Below are positions 18,543 through 27,402 of a stretch of 27,402 nucleotides of DNA, in pieces. Under the pieces are notes generated by a model that worked only from the letters and a program-made list of their open reading frames with translations, had not been told where the DNA came from and searched no databases. How positions within the stretch are numbered: the first letter of the stretch is position 1; each line of letters starts with the position of its first letter. Both the position numbers and the translations under genes were made by a program. The stretch comes from Botryllus schlosseri (lineage: Eukaryota > Chordata > Ascidiacea > Stolidobranchia > Styelidae), in assembly GCA_000444245.1 (NCBI GenBank), contig ATSW01004272.1:1-27402 (forward strand), given 5' to 3'.

Positions 18543-19616
18543 CAGTGGTTCTCAACCGGGGGTCCGCGAAGCAGTTTCAGGGGGTCCGCGAAACCTCCAA
18601 ATTTGCAAAATGGTTGATAACCGAATTTGTACTTTTTTTAATTAGAGAAATCACGAGGCAGTTTCGCTTCATAACTGCAAACGCGTCAGAACTCACATAC
18701 GCGGAATGGCCGTCTGAGATGAAATATTCTACTGCGCATACTCATTTTAATTGCCAAATTGCCATAGCTTAATATTACAAACATATTGCTGCTTAGAAAT
18801 GTTGTATTGGGGTTTTGTAACAAAGTTTATTGCAAAAGCCATTTTGTCCTGTGATATGCATAGCCACTATCTCAGAATATCTTCAAGATGAGCTACTAAA
18901 TAGAAATGACTAGACTGTACGTTAATCTTCAATAAAAATCTGCTTCCTAGCTTTGGTACCAGATATTGTTTGGGGTATTCATGGCGTTTTTGTAGACTAC
19001 TATGGTCATTTACACCAGACCGATATTCTTCATTTTTATTCCGTAACTGCCCACATCTATAGGATTTTTGTAAGACACCGCATACGCGGCTGAGATGGCG
19101 AGGAGGCACCTAGATAAACCTCCGACACTTACGTGGGAATAAGGAAGTCGGCCTCGGTCGGACTCGAACCCGCAACCCCTTAGTGTTGCAGCCGTGAACT
19201 ATGCCACTGCGCTATCTCGCCACTCTGGTATCATATATCTTGCGATCATACTCAAAGGTGTCGTCGGAAGCGTAACGCGTTATTGTTGTACTATTACACA
19301 TTTCTTTGTGGAAATGGATTTTCGGCACTAATTCATATCAAATGAACGGCGTGGATTTTCAAGACACGACCGCGCATATCAAAAAACGCAACTACAGAAT
19401 TCGCTTTGAAATGACAAAAGTCTTCCGAATTACTACAGAAATAATATGGCGTAATTTTCGAGAAACGTCGTTTTATCGCTGTTTATCACGTGCCTACAGT
19501 TGTTATTTGCACAAGACAGATGGCGGTTGCACGAATCTCAACTGAACTGGGGGGTCCGCTAAGGTTCGTGACGGTGTAAAAGGGGTCCGTGAAGACGAAA
19601 CGGTTGAAAACCACTG
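18543..19616 (+). mobile_element. hAT transposon in block T, copy B (twin of 9558-10464)
   Basis: The ends are CAGTGGTTCTCAACC (18543) and GGTTGAAAACCACTG (ending 19616), with flanks ATCTAGAT (18535-18542) and ATCCAGAT (19617-19624), 7 of 8 identical. GGGGGTCCGCGAAGC words are inside both ends. It is more complete than its twin. It carries the same SINE, so both insertions predate the duplication of block T. Confidence 0.92.
19000..19221 (-). repeat. tRNA-derived SINE, duplicated copy
   Basis: The minus strand has an A box TAGCGCAGTGG (19204-19214) and a canonical B box GGTTCGAGTCC (19160-19170); the 5' end is near 19221. Same site as 10030-10213, whose B box has one change. The 3' limit is approximate. 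Confidence 0.7.
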
Positions 19617-19719
19617 ATCCAGATTATGCGACCTATAGGCACACATGAACAAGCAGGCTTGAAAGTAAACGCATTTTCGTTTCATTTTATACAGGCTGTT
19701 TTTTTAGTTTACTCATTAG

Positions 19720-20488
19720 TAGGTCGATTTTTTTTTACCTAAAAAATGAAAAATTTTGACCTAAAATATCTTCCTTTCTGGTTGGAACTGTCTGTCCGTA
19801 CGAAGTAGTTTGGCCTGAAAAAATGATTTTTGCTTAAAAACTGACAAACTTTAACCTGAAAAAAAACTAGTATTTCAATGAAATCTGGCCTTATGAAGAA
19901 TTCCAGTAGTTACATCACGTATTATGACAGAAATAATTAAAATTTGTTGTAGTACAAGGAAAGATACTTTCCTACATTCTTGGGTGGAAAGTATTTGTCC
20001 ATATAAGTATCTTGCCAAGAATGGAGAAATAACGTTCAACAGCAGCATTTGTTGGTTGACAGCACTGAAGTTGTGCACAATGTGCATACACTGCTGGTGA
20101 CACACCGTGTTGCTTCATTCTGACAATGCTGTCTACATCACAATTTTTCATCATGCGCTTCTTGTTATATGAACCATGCAATGCCCAAGCAGTCATGCTT
20201 CAGTTAGGATATTGTAGTACGTTGACCATGACACCATGCGTCAACACATTTGTTTCATATGACTATTTTTGATTCACAATGAGCAGACAATGGGCCGTCT
20301 ACAACGGTAGGCTTTTACAGTAGGCTATAAGCGGTAGAATATCAAATGATAAGTTCAGAGACAGTGCAAAATCTACGATACAAACGAAATGCAGAGGTCA
20401 AAAATTTTTGACTTTGTAAACAATTTTGACAAATACCTAACGCTTCAATTTTGACAAAATTTTGACATGGCAAAAAAAAATCGCCCTA
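19720..20488 (-). mobile_element. hAT transposon, Ac-type target, 769 bp
   Basis: The ends are TAGGTCGATTTTTTTTT (19720) and, reversed, TAGGGCGATTTTTTTTT (ending 20488). A perfect 8-bp duplication CTCATTAG (19712-19719 and 20489-20496) fits the Ac-type pattern nTnnnnAn. Copy A of the block has the empty site (ACTCATTAG near 10560). It carries a transposase C-terminal remnant on the minus strand. It inserted after the block duplication. Confidence 0.92.
19937..20196 (-). pseudogene. hAT transposase C-terminal remnant in the Ac-type element
   Basis: The minus strand reads CCQPTNAAVERYFSILGKIL, then TNTFHPR, then in a shifted frame NVGKYLSLYYNKF and a stop at 19937-19939. This is the C-terminal dimerisation region of hAT transposases (AVER.FS.LGK..., FHP.NV..Y). 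At least one frameshift is present and the catalytic domain is missing, so the element could not move itself. The sequence is unlike the remnant at 1280-1605, so it is a different hAT lineage. Confidence 0.8.
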
Positions 20489-20936
20489 CTCATTAGTATT
20501 TAAAAGTAGGTTTTATTTTCTAAATTCCTGGTTATTTTTCGCGGGCCAGTCAGTATCGTGTCTCGGGCCGCACTTTGCCCATGCCTGTTGTACGCTGTAA
20601 ATCTTTCTTTATATGCTACAATTTGTCGCGTCATTAGAACATAATTGGTTAATGATATTATTTGCCTTCCACTCTCTGCAAGCGCCATGAAAAGAAATTC
20701 AGCATTAAACGAACATGCACCTTGCCAATTTCAAAAAAATCATTTGTTTTGTTATAAAAGTTTGCTTGAAATATTCAGATTTGGATGGAAAATACATAAC
20801 AGCTACATCAGTAGGAAAATGTATTTGTTCCGCGTTACGTATTGGCCATCGCTACTATAATTCATACAACACTGTCGGTTTCCGAAATCGATAGCGCGTT
20901 TCACTGTGCTGGATTGTCCGATTGTCAGCGAATAGG

Positions 20937-20966
20937 AAGTGAGGCAGATTCTATTCTGCCTCACTT
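20937..20966. repeat. 12-bp inverted repeat, 6-nt loop
   Basis: AAGTGAGGCAGA, then TTCTAT, then the exact reverse complement. The paralogous position (11011-11043) has a less perfect version, so pairing improved or decayed in one copy. Confidence 0.5.
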
Positions 20967-21533
20967 GGCTATTGTTTCTCTGCGCTGCCATTGTTCGCAA
21001 TAAAGCCGAATATTGCATTCCATGGCGATTTTTAGAGAGCTCCCGTGCTTTAAGATGGTTACTATTTGGATTTTCAGAATCGGTGCGAGAATAGCATTTG
21101 ATAGAAACCAGTTATTACGAATTCTGAGCTGTTTATGATGAATTGCATTGTCGCAGATGAGGCACTTTTTTTGCGTTACATTCCGTTAGTTTCCTCTCGA
21201 TGCAGCAGTTGATGACGTGCACACTGCACAGTGCACATGTTATCAAGCTCCCAGTTTGTTACGAGAACATATCATCAACCCTTTGTGCACGAGGGTGCCT
21301 ATTAGATTGATTCTCCCGCGTCTAGGACTAATTTAATTCCAACGAAGGCCTTGGTCTGTGAATATTGGTTTTCTGAAGATAGATGTTTCAGATTTGTTCG
21401 TATCACGCTTTCCGGCCAAATCATGAGTCACTGCATTCTTTTTCAATTGTGAATCGCAGGGCTGCGAACGAGGAGTTAATCACATTCCGACTCATTCTTG
21501 AATATGACAAATGTATCATTTACGATCGGCGGT

Positions 21534-22616
21534 CAATCAATCAATCACTCACTTTTTATTATTACTCTAATCCTTTAAAAACACCACAAAACTGCGATAC
21601 AATGAAAAGATAGGAGGGTGTCGAAACAGCTTGGAGTAGTCTTCAAGTTCAGACACCCACCTTAGCCTAGGCGAAGTAAAGAAAAGGCATGCACACTGAA
21701 CGAAAAGTAATGCAGAGAATATATGGCGCAAGCGACAAAATGAGGTGGCATGTTGCGGAAGGTGAAGTCGATGTTAGGTCGTGGTCCGACAATCCTGAAT
21801 GCTGACTAGTATTCATTTAGAACAGGGCCGGCCTACCCGTGGCCCGCGGGCCACATTTGGCCCGCCAGAAGGTTTTGAGTGGCCCGCGAGGTAATTGTCG
21901 AAATTGGTAATATTATCAAGAATGGATTACCCATAATGGGAACTTGCCAAAACCAACCAAAAATTTGATTAGTCTGGACGCAACACTTGAAATATGGCGA
22001 CTAAAATATCAGTTCCTACGCATTGGCAGATCCATGAGCCAGTCGGATTTTGGTAGATCTTCGTACATCACAATAAAGCAGAATATTCTGCGGTAGATTT
22101 ATCTAACGTAAAAATTTTCTTCACGCTTCCCGCAATATGATTTTACTCGATTTCTTGCTTTTAATATATTGTTACAACCTCCCTGAAAATGAAAGAACGC
22201 CTAATGTACCAGATTGAGTGTAACTATATTCGCAATTACGAGAGAAAGTGTCGTCCAACATCATATGCACAAAATGATTGACGCATGTTCGCCGAAGCTT
22301 TCGATATCGATATGTCCAGGCGCCGAATAGTCGAATCCGCGAATTTAGCGCAGCGATATACTGCAGACCCGCAATATACTCAAGTAACAATATTATTGAC
22401 CTATAAACTTTGAGAAATTTTTGCACTCCGCGCGGCTAGTGGCCCGCGCGCTGATTCGTCAATTGCATGTGGCCCTTTGGCCAAAAAGGTTGGCCACCCC
22501 TGATTTAGAACAAATTGCTCGTATTTCGACTTCAATGCTGACATGCTCGACGACTGTCGGATAGCCGGCGAGATGCTGTTCCAGAACTGGGGTCTGGCAT
22601 ACTTGATAGAGCAATG
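21534..22616 (-). mobile_element. 5'-truncated LINE (L2/CR1-like), split by a hAT
   Basis: The minus strand reads SIKYARPQFWNSISPAIRQ, then SALKSKYEQFVLN, the usual C-terminus of CR1/L2-group LINE proteins. After removal of the inserted hAT it reaches EY and a stop; a 3' UTR follows and ends in a (TGAT)n-type tail at 21534-21548. In copy A of the unit the flanks are continuous (CGGCGGTACAATAATGATCTG near 11490), giving the empty site. Net LINE length is about 400 bp. It inserted beside the YVDD region of the Penelope-like remnant. Confidence 0.78.
21823..22502 (+). mobile_element. hAT element inserted in the LINE, 680 bp
   Basis: Ends CAGGGCCGGCCTACCC (21823) and GGTTGGCCACCCCTG (ending 22502), with GTGGCCCGCG words inside both. 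A perfect 8-bp duplication ATTTAGAA flanks it (21815-21822 and 22503-22510), with central TA. No transposase motif was recognised; non-autonomous. Confidence 0.92.
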
Positions 22617-22972
22617 CAACAATGATCTGACAGTGTTACGCTTGGATATCATCTCGTCCTCATGATATCCCATAAAAATATTAGCCAAAATAGGTCCTCA
22701 TGTGGAGGCAATCTGTTCTGTTAAATTTAGTTTTACCGATGTGATGTATGGGCAAATCGCAATACAATGAAACGTCTGCACTTCTGTTTTTGTAAAAACA
22801 TCATCCGCACTTTAGTAGGCCATGACACAACTAACCAGAAATTATTGCACAAAGTGAAAATGCAGTTGACATTTAACAATTTTGTATCCAAATTTCCTAA
22901 ATGGAGCACGATGGAGGCTACACAACACATGTACGCTGCTGGTTTATCAATGACTCGGTTGCTGCGGTATCA
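22617..22972 (-). mobile_element. Penelope-like reverse transcriptase remnant, copy 3
   Basis: The minus strand retains GPILANIFMGYHEDEMIS (about 22630-22700), a reverse transcriptase core segment that normally lies shortly before the YVDD box. Its YVDD part is on the other side of the LINE, near 21505-21533. Upstream sequence is decayed and aligns with 11600-11720 and 26820-27040. Confidence 0.65.
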
Positions 22973-24073
22973 CAGAGGTGGTAAAAGTAGTCAAGAAAGC
23001 TACTCAAGTAGAAGTAGCGACGAAAATTTTTTTCCCAAGTACGAGTAGAAGTATTTCTTTCATAAGCAACCTAAAACCACTTGAAGTAGAAGTAGAATTG
23101 ATTGACTTTAAATCTACTCAAGTAAGTAAGTAGTTGTGAAAACGATCGTAATTCGTTCGCATGGACTGTCAAACGCTGCAAATGGGTCGATGCGGAAGGC
23201 GTAGAGAGCTTGATTCATATTGATGCATCCCAGGAGGTGTGAATTTTTTAAAGAATAATTAGTCGTCCGCAGTATTGATATGGAAATGTGATACTAATCC
23301 TTTGCTTACTGGAAGACCTCGTTTTAGAGAATATCATGGCATGACGCCTTCCCCCATATTATAGGGCCCCTAGTTCAGTCGAAGAGCAGTTGTGTCGGAT
23401 GCGGCTTTAACACTTTACGCTATAGGAATACGTTAATTAAAAATATTGCAGATCGTAAAAAAAGCCATATATTGTATAGCTATATTTTCGGAAAATAAAT
23501 GGCATTACTACACTTGCTTTTATGTTCTCCTGACAAAAGAACTGAAACTNTAATTAAAACTCAACGTATAATACTCGTGATTGAAAGAAAGATACAAATA
23601 CTACTTCTAAAAAGCGGAAATATAATATTTCATGTCTTTTGTCCTGAAAGTTTCAACGGTGATCTGCTAAAACAGGTCTAACGTTAAAAAAGTCACAAAG
23701 TCCACTTTCCCAGATTAGGACACGTCAGGGGCTGCTAGGTATNATAGGTTATTGTTAGATTGGGAAACGGTTGTTTCAAACGTTATGGGTTCAATAATTA
23801 CTATGATGAAATATATGATATANGCGACAATGCGGTGTGAACGGAACCACGCAACCCGTGAAAACATCCCCGAAATTCTATAGGCTATCTTTCTTATCGG
23901 GGGATTAAACTACTTTTACATGATAAACTGAAAATAGCGAAAAGTGAGTAAGTAGTTCATAAAATAGAAGTAGAAGTAGCGAAAATAAGATCTACTTAAG
24001 CAACTACCAGAAGTAGAGGAAAACTACTTTAGTACTTCAAAAGATAGAAGCACTTCGTTACTGACTACCTCTG
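22973..24073 (+). mobile_element. hAT element with AAGTAG-rich ends, 1.1 kb
   Basis: Starts CAGAGGTGGTAAAAGTAG (22973) and ends ACTACCTCTG (24073). Subterminal regions of about 150 bp are dense in AAGTAGAAGTAG-type repeats on both sides, as in known fish and invertebrate hATs with AAGTA repeats. Flanks CGGTATCA and (G)GGTATTA give a degraded target duplication. No transposase motif was recognised in the interior. Confidence 0.8.
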
Positions 24074-24400
24074 GGTATTACTNGCTATATCAGACCAGTT
24101 CAGCGCGACTTCTTACTCCAAAGCTTCCCGCATAATCCGTTAAGAAGACAATTCCCTGCCTCGTTTTGATGCCATTTAGTGCACTGAAGTCCTTTTCGAC
24201 CAAACAAGCTNTCGGCTGTTGTACAACTCCTAATGCTTGGATGGCCTTCTCATCAAATTTCCAACGATACTTTTGATCACGTATAGTGATATGCCCAAGT
24301 ATGACGTACACTTTACTAACTCGAAGAATTTTCGTGTTCATCATCAAATGAGCTGGCATACTTGACGGAAAGCGGGATCGAAATGACGGCACAATAAGAA
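24074..24400 (-). repeat. Block S, conserved unrecognised segment, copy 2
   Basis: The minus strand has a 100-codon frame (24090-24392) containing KFDEKAIQALGVVQQP and LVEKDFSALNGIKT. The part from VVQ onward is also readable at 11760-11960 and 27060-27230. No family was recognised. The LINE 3' UTR present next to block S in unit 2 is mostly deleted here. Confidence 0.4.
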
Positions 24401-24452
24401 GTATATAAACGCAGATTCAAATGAAAAACTATTTGAAACAGATGACGCATAA

Positions 24453-24458
24453 TTTATT
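24453..24458 (-). terminator. Candidate polyadenylation signal of ZNF-3
   Basis: AATAAA on the minus strand about 400 bases past the ZNF-3 stop, in the same aligned position as in unit 2. Confidence 0.35.
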
Positions 24459-24852
24459 CTGTCAATATCTATCGATAAGGAACAAACGAAAATACTTCGA
24501 GTTGATAAATTACACGTCATACTTTGCCGAATTGGTTTGCATTTGAATCTTTGTATTAATAATAGCGCGCAAAATGTATTCATTCTGGCTGGTGCGAGGC
24601 AAAATTATCGTAAGAGCAATACGATTAGTCCCTCAAGTTTTTACAAATGTGATATTTTATTAGGTATATAATTATTTTTCACGTACATAGATGTATAGCA
24701 TGTGCACAATTGTCGACCGCTCTTGTTCGCGCCACGCTTGGCATCATCGCTGACATACTTTTCATCCGCGCAATTGCGTACCATCCCACAGGCTGAAAAG
24801 CACTGTGCTATGGAGAGAGAATTGATGCTTTTATGAATGGCATTGTTCTTCG

Positions 24853-25731
24853 TTACCATTTAAAGTGAAATTTCATGTGTCTAGTAACGTTCGATTTCCA
24901 GTAGAACCTCTTCCCGCAAATATCGCACTCACGTTCCTTGACGCCGGCATGGATTTTCAGGTGATACCTCATCCCAATGCTGCTAGAGAGCACTTTCCCA
25001 CAAATTTCACAGATAATCTGTTTACGATCAGGNCGTATTAACGAATGCGACTTCCTGAGATGCGTTTCCAAATTGGTTTTGAGACGAAACCCCATGTGAC
25101 ATATACCGCATCGAATTGATTTCACGTCGCTGTGAACCTTCACGTGCGAACGAAGGCCGCTCTTCCAGCGGAAAGCCATACCGCACACATCGCATGNGAA
25201 TTCTTTAATACCCGTATGTATTTTCATGTGGTATTCTCTTTCCGATTTCCGCCCGAATGCTATTCCGCATATATCGCAAACAAAGTTTTTAATATCAGAA
25301 TGAATTAACAGGTGAAAACTCAAACTCCGTTTGCTNCGAAATTCTTTGTTGCATATGCCGCATTGATAGCGTTTTACGGCACTGTGTGTATCCAAATGAT
25401 ATTTTAAAATATCCTTCGTGCGAAACTCCCGTCCGCATGTATCGCATCGATATTCCTTAACGCCATAATGAATGGTCATGTGTCTTTTCATCTTAGAATT
25501 TTCAGTAAACGCGCGTCCGCAGATTTCGCAAGCGTATCTTCGTATATCGAAATGTATTTTGAGGTGCTGTTTCAAATTACTTTTGCGACGAAATTCCATG
25601 TCGCATATCTCACATTTGAAGTCGCTATGGACAAGCGCGTGTGATGTTAAGCCACCCTTTTCACGAAATGCCTTCCNGCATAGGTCGCATCCGTGTACCT
25701 TGGCGTCTGTTACCGCCTCCGTAATCTCCAT
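24853..25731 (-). CDS. ZNF-3, ten-finger C2H2 zinc-finger protein
   Basis: A single-exon frame of 292 residues from the ATG that aligns with the other two (MEITEAVTDAK). An earlier in-frame ATG at 25788 would add 19 residues, but that extension is not conserved in ZNF-1 or ZNF-2. All ten fingers keep their Cys and His ligands. The linker between fingers 1 and 2 is only four residues (SDFK) against seven in the paralogues, apparently a 9-bp deletion, which should constrain how those fingers track along DNA. Helix contacts differ again: finger 4 T,D,I,Y; finger 5 S,R,S,F; finger 6 R,S,E,Y; finger 10 W,S,N,R. The C-terminus ends FHFKW, two residues past the ZNF-1 end. A few N bases leave residues unknown, none a zinc ligand. 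No effector domain. Confidence 0.92.
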   Translation of the reverse strand: MEITEAVTDAKVHGCDLCXKAFREKGGLTSHALVHSDFKCEICDMEFRRKSNLKQHLKIHFDIRRYACEICGRAFTENSKMKRHMTIHYGVKEYRCDTCGREFRTKDILKYHLDTHSAVKRYQCGICNKEFXSKRSLSFHLLIHSDIKNFVCDICGIAFGRKSEREYHMKIHTGIKEFXCDVCGMAFRWKSGLRSHVKVHSDVKSIRCGICHMGFRLKTNLETHLRKSHSLIXPDRKQIICEICGKVLSSSIGMRYHLKIHAGVKERECDICGKRFYWKSNVTRHMKFHFKW

Positions 25732-25985
25732 GTCGTATCCTGATCCTATTATTTTTCCAAATTCGATTGAAATTCTCAGGTGCCTCACAATGACAGTGTG
25801 ACGTTTTTTATAGCTCGCTCAACAGCTCAGAGGTATTCCGGTAGGTAATTTAAAAGTGTGGAATTAGAAAGCGATAATGGAATCATGTCTTACACTGCCA
25901 AACAAGATATAATATTAAAATATAGCACATGGGCCTACGACAACTACAATAACGAATCATAAAATGGAAAGCGAAGCGATGAAAC
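25732..25985 (-). promoter_or_regulatory. Conserved 5' flank of ZNF-3, putative promoter
   Basis: Homologous to the 5' flanks of ZNF-1 and ZNF-2. The AT-rich core at 25911-25924 (TATATTTTAATATT on the minus strand) holds the same place. The GGGGCCTACGATA motif is degraded here (GGGCCTACGACA). Function is inferred. Confidence 0.45.
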
Positions 25986-26599
25986 CGTTTTTCCAGTAGT
26001 CAAATATCCAGACCTACTGCCATAAACAAAACATTTGTTGACTATTAGTATGCCAAGCCTGAATTGTCTCGTGTAGGTCACAATCCGGATCAATTCTTTA
26101 CTTATAGTGGCGTGGGAGCATAGCGCTACAATAGAAAGAGTTATTTAGTATTTACCAACTGCCTAACGATGGCCTATAACTCACGCCATAAGCTGGTCAA
26201 AACGGACGCTAAACATATCTCTACTTTTCCAGTCTCCACTACAATCGAACACATTCGCTGCTGTACTATTAGCTAACTACGACATGATTGCATAACGATT
26301 CAAACGCCGCGGCTATATAGCTCAAAAGCTTTGCTTCTAAATTTGAGCCATCTGCTGTACACAGCGAAGTGCATTCGCAAATGCACACTGCACAGTGCAC
26401 AGTAATGAATTTCATGACCTCAAAATGGAGTCGTCTGGTCGATATCGAAAACAATCGCCGACGTCTGTTTAGCGAGCGTCTGCCTCCGCGATCTTGCAAT
26501 TATATAGTAGATTCATATTGAAATGAACATACTGAACTAGTTGCTGACCCTGACGAGTGTCAGCCGAAAATATTCGGGTTCATTTCAATATAAATAAAC
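25986..26599. repeat. Blocks Q and G of unit 3
   Basis: Block Q (26090-26220) and block G (26271-26465) match unit 1 closely and in the same order. Unlike unit 1 there is no insertion between the ZNF promoter and block Q. No gene is seen. Bases 26545-26599 begin the segment shared with the Penelope-like copies. Confidence 0.72.
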
Positions 26600-27049
26600 T
26601 ATTAATTGTATATTGAAGTTCTGTATTGAAGCTCCTTTTTGATTGTGAATCGCAGGGCCGTAGGGTGATGCGAGTTAAAGCCTGCGAGGAATTGATCAAA
26701 TTTCAACTCCTTCTGGATTATGAATAATGTATCATCCACATATCGGCGGTACAGCAATGATCTGAAAGACTCACGCTGGGGAGAGAATCTCGTACTCATG
26801 ATATCCCACAAAAGATTAGCCAAAATAGGTCCTTATAGGCAACTTTTTCCGTTGAGTTTAGATTTAACGACATATTATATGGGCAAATATACTGCTCTGC
26901 AATGAACCGTCACCACTTTTACTTTTGCAAAAATATCATCCACACAAACCCGAAATTATGACACAAAATGGAAATGTAGAGAGTGAACAATTTTGCATTC
27001 AAATTTCCAACATGTACGCTGCCGGTTTACCAATCACTCGGTTGCTGCA
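26600..27049 (-). mobile_element. Penelope-like reverse transcriptase remnant, best copy
   Basis: A minus-strand frame (26602-26823) reads through GPILANLLWDI, SLLYRRYVDDTLFIIQKE and HPTALRFTIKKE. YRRYVDDT (26728-26751) is the catalytic box of reverse transcriptase, and its surroundings fit Penelope-like elements better than LTR or common LINE types. No GIY-YIG endonuclease was found. Upstream sequence (to 27049) is decayed. It is the same segment as at 6925-7204, 11441-11720 and 22617-22972. Confidence 0.7.
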
Positions 27050-27402
27050 GATTATCACTGGGGATTTCAGACCAGTTAGTGTTTGGCGCAACTTCTTACT
27101 CTAAGTCTTCTCGCATAAGGCCGTTAAGAAGACATCTCCTTGAACCGTTTTGATGCGGACGAGTGCTCTGAAGTCCTTTTCGACTAAATAAACTTTCGGT
27201 GTTTGTACAACGTTTGATATGCCAAAGTATGACGCATAATTTATCACCTCAAAGAATTTTCGTGTGTCTATCATCAATAGTTAACGGTATGAGTATGAGT
27301 TTATTGGGAATTTCATCATTTCAACACACCTTAAAACTGCGATACAATGAAAAGATAGGAATAGGTCTCGAAACGGTTTGGAGTGGCCTTTGAAATCAGA
27401 CA
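27050..27402 (-). repeat. Block S and LINE 3' relic at the window edge (next unit)
   Basis: Bases 27050-27260 match block S. Bases 27310-27402 match the LINE 3' UTR relic of unit 2 (12040-12130), and AATAAA occurs on the minus strand near 27299-27304. In unit 2 these are followed within about 700 bp by a ZNF gene, so the next ZNF should lie just past the window. Confidence 0.65.

Larger units (their letters stand above)
16601..21533. repeat. Segmental duplication block T, copy B
   Basis: Paralogue of 8145-11440. It carries copy-specific insertions at 17408-17437 (palindrome), 17627-18130 (unidentified), 18372-18510 (unidentified, about 140 bp) and 19720-20488 (hAT). The 135 bp at 9048-9182 of copy A are missing. 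I see no gene in 16601-18542 or 20590-21533. Confidence 0.85.

Noticed and set aside
21219-21240. GTGCACACTGCACAGTGCAC, also near 26381, as a regulatory palindrome
   Set aside because: Short, self-similar TGCAC microrepeat; in block G the other copies lack it, so chance or slippage is enough.
25732-25788. Upstream in-frame ATG extending ZNF-3 by 19 residues
   Set aside because: The extension is not conserved in ZNF-1 or ZNF-2, where indels shift the frame; the internal ATG is shared by all three.
1-27402. CRISPR arrays, operons or other prokaryotic systems
   Set aside because: Spliced gene structure, polyadenylation signals, C2H2 fingers, SINEs, LINEs and hATs all indicate an animal genome; no regularly spaced direct repeats with unique spacers were seen.

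Overview
This window is animal nuclear DNA, probably from an invertebrate. My guess is a tunicate-like genome, because of the very short canonical introns (about 61-69 bp) and the density of hAT, Penelope-like and L2/CR1-like elements; that guess is weak. No bacterial or phage gene organisation is visible. Scattered single N bases are assembly ambiguities.

The only intact long genes are three paralogous, intronless C2H2 zinc-finger genes on the minus strand: ZNF-1 (2300-3181), ZNF-2 (12753-13634) and ZNF-3 (24853-25731). Each encodes a compact protein of about 292-293 residues made almost entirely of ten fingers. They lie in a degraded tandem segmental duplication. Reading left to right, the full unit is: block T (8145-11440 and 16601-21533), a Penelope-like reverse transcriptase remnant (R), an unrecognised conserved segment (S), the ZNF 3' flank, the ZNF, its conserved 5' flank, block Q, then block G. 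A G block at 1840-2024 and an R+S pair at 26600-27402 suggest that further units lie beyond both ends of the window.

Almost everything between the ZNF genes is transposon debris. At least seven hAT-superfamily insertions can be delimited by terminal inverted repeats and 8-bp target duplications: 710-1769, 4381-5807, 9558-10464 with its duplicated twin 18543-19616, 15738-16110, 19720-20488, 21823-22502 and 22973-24073. Most duplications fit the Buster-type pattern nnnTAnnn; one fits the Ac-type pattern nTnnnnAn. Two hATs keep a recognisable transposase C-terminus. There are also tRNA-derived SINEs, a 3' LINE end with a tetranucleotide tail, Penelope-like fragments, and a spliced MULE-type transposase-derived gene fragment (14552-16225) whose last exon was hit by a hAT.

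Three observations matter most. First, the ZNF paralogues differ mainly at the DNA-contacting helix positions, which suggests diversifying selection on target choice inside a transposon graveyard. Second, two tiny perfect palindromes (30-31 bp) are each flanked by 8-9 bp direct repeats, and one has a matching empty site in the paralogous block; they look like insertions reduced to two joined terminal repeats. Third, nested insertions allow the events to be ordered in time.
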